Shown: positions 46,307 through 56,197, counted from the stretch's first letter. The stretch is DNA of 64,000 nt from Synechococcus sp. PCC 7502 (GCF_000317085.1 NC_019702.1:3006394-3070393), one strand, 5' to 3'. Notes: generated from the letters alone by a model not told the origin. A program made the numbers and translations.

Positions 46307-49300
46307 ATAGAAATTGGGTTGGGCGATCGCAAATTAGTTGGTAAATTCATGGGCTTAAATATATTTTGGAGTAAATCATGGACTGAAGGACAGCTAATTC
46401 CTAGTTCATCTAGGTCAGAGGATGTTTGGTTTTTCGTAAAATGAAATGCCCCGAGAGAACGTTGCACAAAATTAGGATGGGCTAAGGGTAAGATTAGGGG
46501 ACTCAGGGAAATTCCCACATTTTGGCTAATTAATTGGTCGAGTTGTCGGTACCAAGTTTGATGAGATACCAGTTGCAGAGGATAGCCCCGTTGATTGAGC
46601 CACTGGACTAATTCAATCCACGAAATTGGTTGAGTATTTACTAAATGAAAGGCTTTTCCTGTGCTTCCTTTTACCTGAGAGAGTGTGACAATTGCCTGAC
46701 TTACATAATTAACTGGTACAAGATTAACACAAGCCTCTAGGTTGGGAGCAGTTCCCATTTGGATGCAACTCTCTAACATTTTGGCGATAAAGCCATTGGA
46801 AATCAAGCCCGATGCCACGGTACCGATAATATTGCTGGGACGGTAAATGGAAATAGGGAGACTTCGGTTATAAGCTGCCATCACTAATTTTTCGGCGATC
46901 GCCTTACTTTCTGCATAGCCACTACATAAATGCACTTGTCTAATCGCATCCTGTTCTGTAATTTTTCTGATGCCAGTGGAGGGAAAAACATCTACAGTTG
47001 AAACAAAATGAACTGGTTTGATTCGATCTAAGCAGGCAAGACGGAGAACTTCTAGGGTGCCTTTGACATTAGTTTCCCTTAACAGCGTATAGGGATAGAC
47101 AATATTTACCCAAGCTCCACAGTGATAAATTTGATCAATTCTCTTAGTTAGGTATTCATATTCTTGGGACGACAACCCTAATCTTGGTTCGGCTAAATCT
47201 CCTAAAACGGGAATAATTCGATCTTGCCACTGTTCCTGATATAGACACTGCTGCCGTAAATGAGTTTCAATGCGGGATAAGCCTACCTCTACAGTTTTCG
47301 CGCGAACTAAGCAATAGATTTGAGCAGAGGTTTGCTGTAATAGCTCATGGAGTAAATGCACTCCTAATATGCCTGTTACCCCAGTTAAGAGAATTGCTTG
47401 TGGTAAATCTTGAAGTGAAATGAGATCAAAAGATGATTGGGGATTAATATCTGAGGGCAGGATGGCATCATCAGGATAATCTAGGGTTGAGTGGGATGAC
47501 AGGAAATGATTATTTTGATTATTGTTGTGATTAAAAGAAGCGATCGCAGTTGCTAAGTTAGCGATGGTTGGCTGCTCTAGGAAATAGGCAAAGGATACTT
47601 CGATCCCAAATACTTTAAGAAGGCGATACAACATCTGGGCAACTAATAGAGAGTCACCACCTAAATCAAAGAAAGAATCTGCAATCCCAATTTTCTCGGT
47701 TTTTAAGAAATGCTGCCAAATTTTGACTAATTGACTCTCTAACGATGTATTTGGGGGAATATAAGTATCTAATGCTGTCTTTTGCCAATTCGGTAGAGGT
47801 AAAGCATTGCGATCTATCTTCCCAGTCGGGGTTAACGGAAATTGCTCCATCACCATAAAGTAATATGGGATCATGTAATGGGGCAGTTTTTCCTTGAGAA
47901 AGTTTTTGATATGCTGTAGAGAAATTTTAGAACTAGGCTCATTGGGAATGATATGGGCAATTAGCTGTTGCTCTTCTATCACAAATTCTTGAGACACGGA
48001 TTCTTGAGAAAGGGACTGTACGGAGACAATTGCTTGATTAATATCTGAATTTTCCTCTAATACTGCTTCGATTTCCCCCAATTCGATCCGAAATCCTCGT
48101 AACTTAACTTGATGATCGATTCTGCCTAAAAATTGATAATTGCCATCGGGCAACAACACTCCTAAATCACCCGTTTTATATAATCTTGTCCCAAATTGAT
48201 CTGCGAAGGGATTAGGGATAAATTTTGCCTCGGTAAGTTCAGGACGGTGGAGATACTCCCTTGCCAATCCAGCCCCCGCAATATAAATTTCGCCTTCAGT
48301 ACCTTGGGGTACAGGTTGATAATCGGAATTGAGCAAGTAAATTTCAGTTTCGGCGATCGCTTTGCCAATAGGTGGAATGCCCGTAAAATCCTTAGAAATA
48401 AGGGCAACCGTAGAATAGGTCGTATCTTCTGATGGTCCATAGAGATTAAAAACCTGTTGAATATGTTCTAACTGATAAAGACCATGTACAAGCTTTGCCG
48501 ATAGAGCTTCTCCCGCTAAATTGATAGTAAGAACTGAAGTGGGAATCCCTTTAATCTTTAAAAGAGTAGCGATTGCCGAGGGGACTGTATTAATTAAAGT
48601 AACTGCATTAGCAAAGGGAAGATGGGGTAACTGTAAAGCATTATCAGCCAGAATTGCCTTCCCACCACAACTTAAAGTTACAAACAATTCAAAAATGGAT
48701 AGATCAAAACAGATGGAAGTGGAAGCTAAAACCCCTGCCAATGTTGATTGAGGATAGAAACTTTGTGCCCAGTTAATAAATGCCACCGTACTGCGATGTT
48801 CGATCGCTACGCCCTTCGGTTTACCCGTGGAGCCAGAGGTATAGATTATATATGCCAGATTTTCGGATGTGGCGATTGAGGGTAAGTTATCAGTGGGAAA
48901 CTGGGTGATCGCTTCCTGTTCTTGATCAAGACAAATCAATGGTACGGAAATTTTAGGGAAGAGACCTTGTAAGGACTTTTGAGTAAGTAAGCAAAAAATT
49001 CCAGCATCATGGATTGTAAAATTAAGCCTCTCTTGGGGATAACAGGGATCAAAGGGAACGTAACCACCACCTGCTTTAAGAATTGCCAACAAAGCAATCA
49101 CCATCTCGGCAGACCGTTCTAGGCAGACTCCAATCAGCACTTCCTGTTTAACCCCCAGAGATTTAAGGTAGCTGGCTAGTTGATTAGCTCTTTGATTAAG
49201 TTCTTGGTAGGTGAGACTTCGATTTTGATCAATAACAGCGATCGCTTGAGGTTGTTCCGAGACTTGCTGCTCAAACAGGTGATGAATACAAGAACTCCGA

Positions 49301-49308
49301 TTTTCCAT
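46300..49308 (-). CDS. NRPS-like enzyme: adenylation - PCP - thioester reductase
   Basis: A 1002-residue three-domain protein. The adenylation domain has YTSGSTGKPKG at 156-166, NLYGPSEDTTYSTV near 288-301 and LYKTGDLGVLLPDG; the carrier has LGGDSLLVAQ with the pantetheinylated S553; the reductase starts with LLTGVTGILGV at 641-651 and has a SGYAESKAIAE active site. No condensation domain is present, so it would activate one acid and release it as an aldehyde or alcohol, like carboxylic acid reductases. The pocket residues read as D-L-F-N-N-A-L-T-Y-K, which resembles an alanine code. It is downstream of the STAS gene. Confidence 0.9.
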   Translation of the reverse strand: MENRSSCIHHLFEQQVSEQPQAIAVIDQNRSLTYQELNQRANQLASYLKSLGVKQEVLIGVCLERSAEMVIALLAILKAGGGYVPFDPCYPQERLNFTIHDAGIFCLLTQKSLQGLFPKISVPLICLDQEQEAITQFPTDNLPSIATSENLAYIIYTSGSTGKPKGVAIEHRSTVAFINWAQSFYPQSTLAGVLASTSICFDLSIFELFVTLSCGGKAILADNALQLPHLPFANAVTLINTVPSAIATLLKIKGIPTSVLTINLAGEALSAKLVHGLYQLEHIQQVFNLYGPSEDTTYSTVALISKDFTGIPPIGKAIAETEIYLLNSDYQPVPQGTEGEIYIAGAGLAREYLHRPELTEAKFIPNPFADQFGTRLYKTGDLGVLLPDGNYQFLGRIDHQVKLRGFRIELGEIEAVLEENSDINQAIVSVQSLSQESVSQEFVIEEQQLIAHIIPNEPSSKISLQHIKNFLKEKLPHYMIPYYFMVMEQFPLTPTGKIDRNALPLPNWQKTALDTYIPPNTSLESQLVKIWQHFLKTEKIGIADSFFDLGGDSLLVAQMLYRLLKVFGIEVSFAYFLEQPTIANLATAIASFNHNNNQNNHFLSSHSTLDYPDDAILPSDINPQSSFDLISLQDLPQAILLTGVTGILGVHLLHELLQQTSAQIYCLVRAKTVEVGLSRIETHLRQQCLYQEQWQDRIIPVLGDLAEPRLGLSSQEYEYLTKRIDQIYHCGAWVNIVYPYTLLRETNVKGTLEVLRLACLDRIKPVHFVSTVDVFPSTGIRKITEQDAIRQVHLCSGYAESKAIAEKLVMAAYNRSLPISIYRPSNIIGTVASGLISNGFIAKMLESCIQMGTAPNLEACVNLVPVNYVSQAIVTLSQVKGSTGKAFHLVNTQPISWIELVQWLNQRGYPLQLVSHQTWYRQLDQLISQNVGISLSPLILPLAHPNFVQRSLGAFHFTKNQTSSDLDELGISCPSVHDLLQNIFKPMNLPTNLRSPNPISIH

Positions 49309-49399
49309 GATGCTTTTGCAGAATAATTGAATAGAAATTCTATTTTATCCTCTGCATATTGTGATCTTAATGAGTTCCCTAAATAGACTCCAGTTTAAA

Positions 49400-49720
49400 T
49401 TAATCCTCATATTTATCCACAAGAATCACGCTCTGAGCAAAGCCTGTTTTTTCCAGAGTTTCTAAAATAAATTCCTGCGCTCCCACTACATAAATATCCA
49501 CATCTACTCCCATTTTTTGCTTAGAGAAAAGTAAGACCCGCAAACCTGCACTAGCCATATATTCTAAGTCATGGGCAAATAAAACTAATTTTTTTACCTT
49601 ATGTTCGGCTGCCTTCTCAACTTCTACTTTTAAAACTGGGGCTGTTGCCGCATCTAATTCTCCTGCTAGGGTAATCTTGGCGACATCATCAATAATTTCT
49701 AAAGTTGCGGTAAAAGTCAT
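49400..49720 (-). CDS. STAS-domain anti-sigma factor antagonist (slr1859-like)
   Basis: A 106-residue STAS protein: AKITLAGELDAATAPVLKVE near 14-33 and LEYMASAGLRVLL near 52-64. The Ser in MASAG is residue 57, the phosphorylation position of partner-switching antagonists. From memory, Synechocystis Slr1859 is phosphorylated on the same position by the kinase encoded in the icfG cluster. It follows glgX by 51 bp and is itself followed by the NRPS-like gene. Its partner kinase is not in the window. Confidence 0.92.
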   Translation of the reverse strand: MTFTATLEIIDDVAKITLAGELDAATAPVLKVEVEKAAEHKVKKLVLFAHDLEYMASAGLRVLLFSKQKMGVDVDIYVVGAQEFILETLEKTGFAQSVILVDKYED

Positions 49721-49771
49721 GATTATAAGTCCTTGTAAATGATTAGGGATTGTCCGAAATTAAGAGAAAGT

Positions 49772-51889
49772 TTACTTGCCGACTAAAATCACCACAGAGC
49801 GATCGCCAACTAATAAACCCGATTGATGATCTAGCACAGGTTCAGTCCCCGGTAAATAGCTTGAAGGGAAAATTGCACCCGTATTAGCAAATATATGCCA
49901 CTGCAAAGACTGAGGTAAGCTTGGGATCTCAAACCACTGCGTTTGCCAATGCATATTCATCGCCACATAAATATAATTATCCTCGACGGTTCCCCCTTTA
50001 GCATGTTTTCCACAGAGCATAAAAGCGATCGCCCGATTCTCCTCTGACCAGTCCGCATTCCAGGCTTTAGTACCATGCCAAGTAATATCAGCATAACCAC
50101 TACCCACATAATCTTGATTACGGAAATGGTTAGGATTACGCAGAACGGGATGCGATCGCCGAAAAGCTATACAGTGTTTAACAAAATCTAATATGTCAGA
50201 ATTTTTAGTTTGCAGATGCCAATCCAACCAACTTAGTTCATTATCGTGACAGTAGGTATTGTTATTTCCGTTTTGAGTGCGACCAACTTCATCACCCATG
50301 AGCAACATCGGTACACCTTGACTAACCATAAGCATGGCGATCGCATTTTTGATCTGACGACGACGCAGGGCATTAATCGCTACATCATCGGTTGCTCCTT
50401 CCCAACCACAGTTCCAACTATCGTTATCATTACTACCATCATTGTTATTTTCACCATTGGCTTCATTATGTTTGTGGTTATAGGAAACCAAATCCATTAA
50501 GGTAAAACCATCATGGGCAGTAATAAAATTAATTGAAGTAGCAGGAGCCCTTCCCGCCCAGGCATAGAGGTCTGGAGAACCTTGTAAACACTGAGCAATC
50601 TGTCCTACGGTGCCATCTCCCTTAAGAAATTTACGAATGCCATCTCGGTACTTACCATTCCACTCCGCCCAACGACCGTAGGCAGGGAAAGAACCCACTT
50701 GATATAATCCACCTGCATCCCAAGCTTCGGCAATCAGTTTACACTTTGCTAAAATTGGATCAAAAGCCAACGACTCTAATAATGGAGGATTTGCCAACGG
50801 ATAACCCCAAGGGTCTCGTCCCAGAATCGAAGCCAAATCAAACCGAAATCCATCAATATGATACTCAGCTGCCCAATAGCGTAAACAATCTAAAACTATA
50901 TTCCGCACGATAGGATTATTACAATTAATCGTATTACCACAACCACTAAAGTTAAAGTAATAACCCTCTGGAGTCATCATATAGTAGGTCTTATTATCAA
51001 TACCTCGAAAAGAAATAGTCGGACCACGCTCATTTCCCTCTGCCGTGTGGTTAAAGACCACATCCAAAATTACTTCAATCCCATTTTTATGCAGTTCCTT
51101 GACAAGGTTTTTTAACTCATCAACCTGCATGCCAAATTTACCCGTAGCAGCATAACCCGCCTTCGGGGAGAAAAATCCTACGGTACTATAGCCCCAGTAA
51201 TTATAGAGAGTTTCTCCTGTTTGGGGATTGGGACGGGAATTTTCAAATTCATCAAACTCGTAAACAGGCATTAACTCAACGGCATTAACACCCAATTCTT
51301 TTAGGTAGGGAATTTTATCGCGAATGCCCGCAAAGGTACCTCGATGATTTTTCTTAATTCCTGAAGATTCATGGCGCGTAAAGCTCCGCACGTGCATCTC
51401 GTAGATAATTTGATCCTCTGGTGGAATCTCTAAGGCACGGTCATTGCCCCAATCAAAATCATCAAAGGCAATTCTGCCCCGATGGTGATAAATATCCTCC
51501 CAATCAGGTGTTACCCCCCACACATCTCGCCCACCAATAATTTTGGCGTAGGGGTCTAGTAAAATTTTACTAGGATCAAACCAATGCCCCTGCTGGAAAT
51601 TATTAGGACCATCCATGCGATAGCCGTACTCTAGATTTTCATAATCAAGATCAAATACAACCATGCAATAGACATTCCCAATCCGAAACTCATCGGGGAA
51701 AGGTATCTCTGCTAAGGGGGCTTTAGCATGTTTTTTAAATAAAACTAAAGTACAGGAAGTAGCATGACTGGAGAAAATGGAAAAATTCACACCCCCAGGA
51801 ACTATAGTTGCTCCAAAGGGTTGTGGCTTTCCTAAGCGTAATTTAAAGCTCTCATAGGAATGAGTTGGATGAATATCAATACGTTCCAT
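49772..51889 (-). CDS. glgX: Glycogen debranching enzyme GlgX (isoamylase type)
   Basis: A 705-residue GH13 enzyme that cleaves alpha-1,6 branches in glycogen. An N-terminal CBM48-like part starts GKPQPFGATIVPGGVNFSIF; the catalytic barrel has DVVFNHTAEG, GFRFDLASILGRD with the nucleophile Asp, LIAEAWDAGG with the acid Glu, and FITAHDGFT. It sits between two STAS genes, the same order as in the Synechocystis icfG cluster as I recall it. Short spacings (16 bp to the upstream STAS gene, 51 bp to the next) imply one operon. Regulation by the STAS proteins is suggested by context only. Confidence 0.96.
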   Translation of the reverse strand: MERIDIHPTHSYESFKLRLGKPQPFGATIVPGGVNFSIFSSHATSCTLVLFKKHAKAPLAEIPFPDEFRIGNVYCMVVFDLDYENLEYGYRMDGPNNFQQGHWFDPSKILLDPYAKIIGGRDVWGVTPDWEDIYHHRGRIAFDDFDWGNDRALEIPPEDQIIYEMHVRSFTRHESSGIKKNHRGTFAGIRDKIPYLKELGVNAVELMPVYEFDEFENSRPNPQTGETLYNYWGYSTVGFFSPKAGYAATGKFGMQVDELKNLVKELHKNGIEVILDVVFNHTAEGNERGPTISFRGIDNKTYYMMTPEGYYFNFSGCGNTINCNNPIVRNIVLDCLRYWAAEYHIDGFRFDLASILGRDPWGYPLANPPLLESLAFDPILAKCKLIAEAWDAGGLYQVGSFPAYGRWAEWNGKYRDGIRKFLKGDGTVGQIAQCLQGSPDLYAWAGRAPATSINFITAHDGFTLMDLVSYNHKHNEANGENNNDGSNDNDSWNCGWEGATDDVAINALRRRQIKNAIAMLMVSQGVPMLLMGDEVGRTQNGNNNTYCHDNELSWLDWHLQTKNSDILDFVKHCIAFRRSHPVLRNPNHFRNQDYVGSGYADITWHGTKAWNADWSEENRAIAFMLCGKHAKGGTVEDNYIYVAMNMHWQTQWFEIPSLPQSLQWHIFANTGAIFPSSYLPGTEPVLDHQSGLLVGDRSVVILVGK

Positions 51890-51905
51890 AATAGTCCTAA
51901 ACTTC

Positions 51906-52238
51906 CTAAGCTAAAGTGGCTAAGCCCTCTTCTTGGCTTGATGTGGTAATAAAGAAATCCAAAAAACCTGTGACGGACATGGTGTCAACTAATTCTTCAC
52001 TTAACCCAACTAAGACCACCTTTCCTTCTTTGGTTGTGATTTGTCGATACAGGGAAAGGAGGGTGCGTAAGCCTGCACTAGACATGTAGGGAACCTTAGT
52101 CATATCCAATAGTAAGCGAATATGGGGCTTCACCAACTCAGACACAAACTTAGTGACATCGGGGGCAGTACTGGCATCAATATCACCATCTAGCTCGACC
52201 ACCTGAATTTCTCCTACGGATTTTAGTTTAATATCCAT
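51906..52238 (-). CDS. STAS-domain anti-sigma factor antagonist (slr1856-like)
   Basis: A 110-residue STAS protein: IQVVELDGDIDASTAPDVTK near 11-30 and VPYMSSAGLRTLLSLYRQ near 49-66. The key Ser is S54, matching the site I recall for Synechocystis Slr1856. It would be kept inactive by phosphorylation and freed by an IcfG-type phosphatase. It lies between the disrupted epimerase gene (49 bp after its end) and glgX. It is similar to but distinct from the other STAS protein, so the two are old paralogues. Confidence 0.92.
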   Translation of the reverse strand: MDIKLKSVGEIQVVELDGDIDASTAPDVTKFVSELVKPHIRLLLDMTKVPYMSSAGLRTLLSLYRQITTKEGKVVLVGLSEELVDTMSVTGFLDFFITTSSQEEGLATLA

Positions 52239-52287
52239 TCAGCATATCCTTTTAGTGTGGTTACTCTTAGAAATTAAGTAGTAGAAA

Positions 52288-54131
52288 TTAAGCAGTGGGA
52301 ATAATTTGAACCTTAATTTTCACTCGCTCCTGAGTATCAGGAAGTTTAACGGTTAATCCCAACGCATCAAAGTCGGCATAGGGTTGCCCATCAATTTCTA
52401 CAGAGCTAATTTTAATACTACCAGGGGGCAGAATATCTGGAGAAACTCGTAAAATGCCATCGGGGAAACCTTTAGGAAATGGTTTGAAGTATAAATCTAA
52501 AGGCTGTTTGGTAATCAGAAGATTAGTATAAACTGCGGATAAATAGCATAACTCCGTAGAATGATAGGCTGACATGGAGTGAGACCCTTTATATCTCTCT
52601 GTTCCCATCAAAAATGGCGTACCATTTGCCAGAACATTAAAATAAACAGCACCGTCATCATGGTCGAGGAAGAAGGCATTATAGAATGCCGCGACCTCAC
52701 GGGCATGTTTTAGATAATCTTCACTAGGCAGTAGTCCATGGAGGATTAAATAGGCAAGGACAGCCTGTTCCTGTTGCCACCAAGCTTTACGATCATGCCA
52801 GACAAAGCTAAAGAAATCTTCACCTGGTTGTTTGGTGCGTTCAACCACGTCGTACCAGCCTCCCCGTTGGCGATCGCTACCTGCTTCTGGCATTAGTTCG
52901 GCAATTTTTTGAGCAAGGGACACATAGCTATCCTTGGGTTTGAGACTTTGCATCCGCATTAAATTCCAAGCGATTTTGAGGTTATGTCCAACTACAGCCC
53001 GATTTTGCTGCCATCCCCAAGATTGATCTTTATCCCAATTTTCAAAGAATTTTTCTTGGACAAACGGGCTATTTTCATAGTCTTGGAAATACTTTTCAAT
53101 GGTGTCAAAGGTGTCTTCCAACATATCTGCATATTCTTGACGACCAGTGCCTAAATACAGATTTATTAAATAGGCAGGAGCGTGATCACCGACAGAATTC
53201 CAGTTTTTACGCGCCTGATTCCGTCCCATAGATGCCGCCCGTGGGTCGAGAGTCAGAGGATCAATATGGGAAAAATAGCCGCCTTGTTCTTGATCTAAGT
53301 AAAACTTATTAAATAGATCGATAGTCATCTCCGCATCTTTTAAAATGCGTGGATCACCTGAAATTCGATAGGTTTGATTCGATAGGTTTGAATAGGTCCA
53401 GCCAAGGCATAGATTTGTTCATAGGCGGGGATGCAATCGTAGTCATCATCAAATTCAGAGGTTAACAACTTTTGTTCTCGATTTCCCGTTACCTTAACGC
53501 CGTGATACCAGTAAATTAGGTCTTCATCTGGATCATAAAACCGCATGTGGTCGCGTAGATATTCTGTCCCCAGTTCCGCCCCTTCTAAAAATCGATCTTC
53601 GCCAGTTAATAGAAATGCCGAGGCAAATCCATATACCAATCGAGAAACTGTATCTGTTTCCTGTAAGTAGTCGTCCTTTTGTTTCTCCCCCGTTAACTTC
53701 AGCATTGTGCGATATTCTCGGTAGTCAATGGGCTGATTTGGGTAATTAAATTGCCACTTTAGATATTTGTCGGCGATCGAACGGATTTGCTTAATCCACC
53801 AGTCTGGTTCTTCATGGCGGTACTTATCAGGGGCATCTCCGGGAAAAACAAGGGATTTAGCTTCAAATTTATGATCGTCTCCCTTGGGGTAAAAAACACC
53901 ATAGGCAAAAATGTGTTGACCGGGCTTCAATAACTCGTTTAACTGTCCAGTGGCATCAATGTACCCTTCCTCTAAGTTTTGACTAATGCGACCATAGGTG
54001 GTTGAGCCAAGGTAGGCTGTATATTCACGTCCTTCAGAAGTTTTGATACCGAAACTTTTATCACTGCGATTAAAGTGAGTAACATAGCCTGTGATAAGGT
54101 CTGAAAAAGAAAAGGGAATCTGACTTGGCAT
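52288..54131 (-). pseudogene. AGE-family epimerase/isomerase split by a 14-bp tandem duplication (slr1855-like)
   Basis: Two frames together make one AGE (N-acylglucosamine 2-epimerase-like) protein. The N-terminal part (54131 to about 53340) ends out of frame after AGPIQTYRI; the C-terminal part continues with DLFNKFYLDQEQGGYFSH and DRKAWWQQEQAVLAYL. At the junction ATTCGATAGGTTTG is present twice in tandem (53363-53376, 53377-53390). Removing one copy restores one frame of 609 residues through ISGDPRILKDAEMTIDLF. Such a change is recent by appearance and could revert by slippage. The domain order and the operon with glgX and the STAS genes match the icfG-type cluster. Confidence 0.88.
53363..53390. 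repeat. 14-bp perfect tandem duplication
   Basis: ATTCGATAGGTTTG occurs at 53363-53376 and again at 53377-53390. Fourteen is not a multiple of three, so it shifts the AGE-epimerase frame; losing one copy repairs it. Confidence 0.95.
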
Positions 54132-54522
54132 TGTTTTTCCTAAGTAAAACTAAAATCGAGAGAATATAAGGATCGATGACAAATAGAGTTAAAAGAGTTA
54201 AGTCTTAAGGTATTTGATATTTGGAGTTAATTTTGACTTAGCTAATATCTGCTTTCCCAAAAATGTAAGTATTTTTTTATAAGTTGGCTCCACTGTTACT
54301 CTATTTTTGGGGATTAACTTAACAATACTATGCTCCCAGCTTTTTAAACAATTTTCCATAAGTTAGAATGGCTGTAGAGATTAAGTTCTATGTCAGATTC
54401 CTACAAATTGTTTTAGAATTTAATAGTTACCTGACAATTTACCTATAAATTAGGTTTACAGTGAACATTATCCGAAACCTTAGATTTAGAGTTTAGTCAA
54501 AAACTCAAAGTACGTAAGCAAC
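54132..54522. other. Intergenic region without a gene
   Basis: These 391 AT-rich bases lie between the divergent epimerase operon and folE. They hold no open reading frame of note and no repeat that I can match elsewhere. The promoters of both transcripts must lie here, but no site is clear enough to mark. Confidence 0.5.
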
Positions 54523-55290
54523 ATGACAACATCTCCAACTCGATCGCCTGCTGTCAAGAATACTGATAAAGACTCTAAAAATGATAATAATATTCTATCA
54601 ATCAGTGCCAAAAAACCAATTTCTCACACTATTAGGGAAAGACTAGAGATTGCAGGTGCGCCATACCTTGCCAATGATTCTATTGCTGATCATTTATCAG
54701 ATGCGGAGCGAGAAGAGTTAAAGCTAGAGATTGAAGGTAAGTTGCAGAGCCTATTTGACTCCATGATCATAGATACAAAAAATGATCACAATACCCGTGA
54801 AACTGCCCATCGTGTTGCCAAGATGTATGTGGATGAAGTATTTAAGGGACGTTATCACCCCATGCCCAAGGTTACAGATTTTCCTAATGCCAAAGAATTA
54901 GATGAAATTTATACCCTCGGTCCAATTACAGTGAGGTCTGCCTGTTCTCATCATTTTGTGCCGATTGTTGGGCAAGCTTGGGTGGGAATTTTACCTAGCG
55001 ATCGCGTTATTGGCATTTCTAAGTTTAATCGCATTATTGATTGGGTGCTGAGTCGTCCCCATATCCAAGAAGAAGCTGCAGTTATGGTTGCAGATATTAT
55101 TGAAGACCTAATTAAGCCCAAGGGTATAGCGTTTGTGATTAAGGCACAACATATGTGTATGAGTTGGCGTGGGGTTAAAGAACCAGAAACTCGGATGGTT
55201 AACTCGGTAGTTAGAGGGGCATTTAGGGCTGATCCCTACCTCAAAAAAGAATTCTTTGACCTAATTCGTTCCCAAGGTTTTGGCGAATAG
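54523..55290 (+). CDS. folE: GTP cyclohydrolase I
   Basis: GTP cyclohydrolase I converts GTP to dihydroneopterin triphosphate, the first step of folate and pterin synthesis. The 255-residue protein has the zinc ligands C141 and H144 in SACSHHFVPIVGQ and C212 in QHMCMSWRGVKEPETRM. The first about 50 residues (TSPTRSPAVKNTDKDS and on) are an unstructured extension. The length is longer than E. coli FolE (222) because of it. Its stop is one base before the start of the photosystem I factor gene. Confidence 0.96.
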   Translation: MTTSPTRSPAVKNTDKDSKNDNNILSISAKKPISHTIRERLEIAGAPYLANDSIADHLSDAEREELKLEIEGKLQSLFDSMIIDTKNDHNTRETAHRVAKMYVDEVFKGRYHPMPKVTDFPNAKELDEIYTLGPITVRSACSHHFVPIVGQAWVGILPSDRVIGISKFNRIIDWVLSRPHIQEEAAVMVADIIEDLIKPKGIAFVIKAQHMCMSWRGVKEPETRMVNSVVRGAFRADPYLKKEFFDLIRSQGFGE

Positions 55291-55291
55291 T

Positions 55292-55834
55292 ATGAAACGT
55301 ATTTGGCTTTGTTTAGTTTTAGTTGTATTAGTTGGAATATTAGGGTTTTCTAGTCCTACCTCTGCTAGTCTCCGAGACGATCGCTACGATGGCAATATTT
55401 TTGCTTTGTATGGAGGCAATGGTTCCCTAATTCCGCCCAGAGTTACTCTATCTCAGTCATTAAATGAGTTAAATCGTCCTGCACTATTAGTGTTTTATGT
55501 AGATGATAGCTCTGACTGTAAACTCTATACCCCTTTGCTCAATCAAGTTCAGGCTTTCTATGGCAAAACCATCAGTATTATTCCCGTTATTGTGGATAGC
55601 CTAAAGTTAGATCAACCCACTACTGATCCAACCCAAGAGGCGTTTTACTATCGAGGATTTGTACCGCAAACTGTGCTTATTAGTAGCGATCGCCAAGTAA
55701 TGTTTGATCAAGAAGGTAAACCAGATTTTGAAGATTTAGAAATACCCATTCGTAAAGTGCTTAATTTACCGCCCAAGGTTACCACTCAACAACGAGATGC
55801 TAAGGTCAGACAAATTAATGAGGTTAATCCTTAG
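55292..55834 (+). CDS. Thioredoxin-like thylakoid PSI accumulation factor (slr1796-like)
   Basis: A 180-residue protein with an N-terminal signal/anchor (MKRIWLCLVLVVLVGILGF) and a thioredoxin fold. The region ALLVFYVDDSSDCKLYTPLL holds one Cys where thioredoxins have CxxC, so it is not an ordinary oxidoreductase. The DGNIFALYGGNGSLIPPRVT start after the signal resembles, from memory, Synechocystis Slr1796 of the photosystem I accumulation factor family. I use the ATG at 55292 over an upstream TTG. It is coupled to folE. Confidence 0.75.
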   Translation: MKRIWLCLVLVVLVGILGFSSPTSASLRDDRYDGNIFALYGGNGSLIPPRVTLSQSLNELNRPALLVFYVDDSSDCKLYTPLLNQVQAFYGKTISIIPVIVDSLKLDQPTTDPTQEAFYYRGFVPQTVLISSDRQVMFDQEGKPDFEDLEIPIRKVLNLPPKVTTQQRDAKVRQINEVNP

Positions 55835-55874
55835 TTATTAAAAAAGTTAGAGCCTATTTAATGATTAAGAAATA

Positions 55875-55909
55875 CGTTGGGGTGTCGGGCTGCTCCCCTA
55901 TAACCCGTA
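55875..55909. repeat. Degenerate copy of the twin-hairpin repeat
   Basis: On the minus strand the segment reads TAGTACGGGTTATAGGGG then GCAGCCCGACACCCC, similar to 10917-10966 (TAGTACGGGTTTAGGGG and GCAGCCCCACACCCC). The first hairpin is lost. It lies in the convergent spacer after the slr1796-like gene. Confidence 0.5.
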
Positions 55910-55948
55910 CTATATAAACCCACAAAAGACTGTATTAAAAATAAAAAG

Positions 55949-56197
55949 CTACTTTGCTTTGTTTTGAAAGTTATTTTGTAACTTGCCAATGATCCCGCTT
56001 AAAATTGCTCCCGCCATCATAATCCCCAGTACAGGCTGAATTAAGGGCTGCCATAACGACTGCCACACAGATAAGCCTAAATGTAGATGTAGCTGCTCAG
56101 CAATTACTGCTGCCATAAACCATGCAAAAAAGAAAAATACCAGAAATAAATCCAGCATTAGTGCTTTATTCAACCAAAATCCTAATTTATCGATCAT
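55949..56197 (-). CDS. Small membrane protein, hypothetical
   Basis: An 82-residue protein with two hydrophobic segments (ALMLDLFLVFFFFAWFMAAV near 12-31 and IQPVLGIMMAGAILSGIIG near 53-71) and a basic tail. It resembles uncharacterised small cyanobacterial membrane proteins. It is the last gene of the operon headed by rne, starting 12 bp after the preceding gene. No function is assigned. Confidence 0.6.
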   Translation of the reverse strand: MIDKLGFWLNKALMLDLFLVFFFFAWFMAAVIAEQLHLHLGLSVWQSLWQPLIQPVLGIMMAGAILSGIIGKLQNNFQNKAK

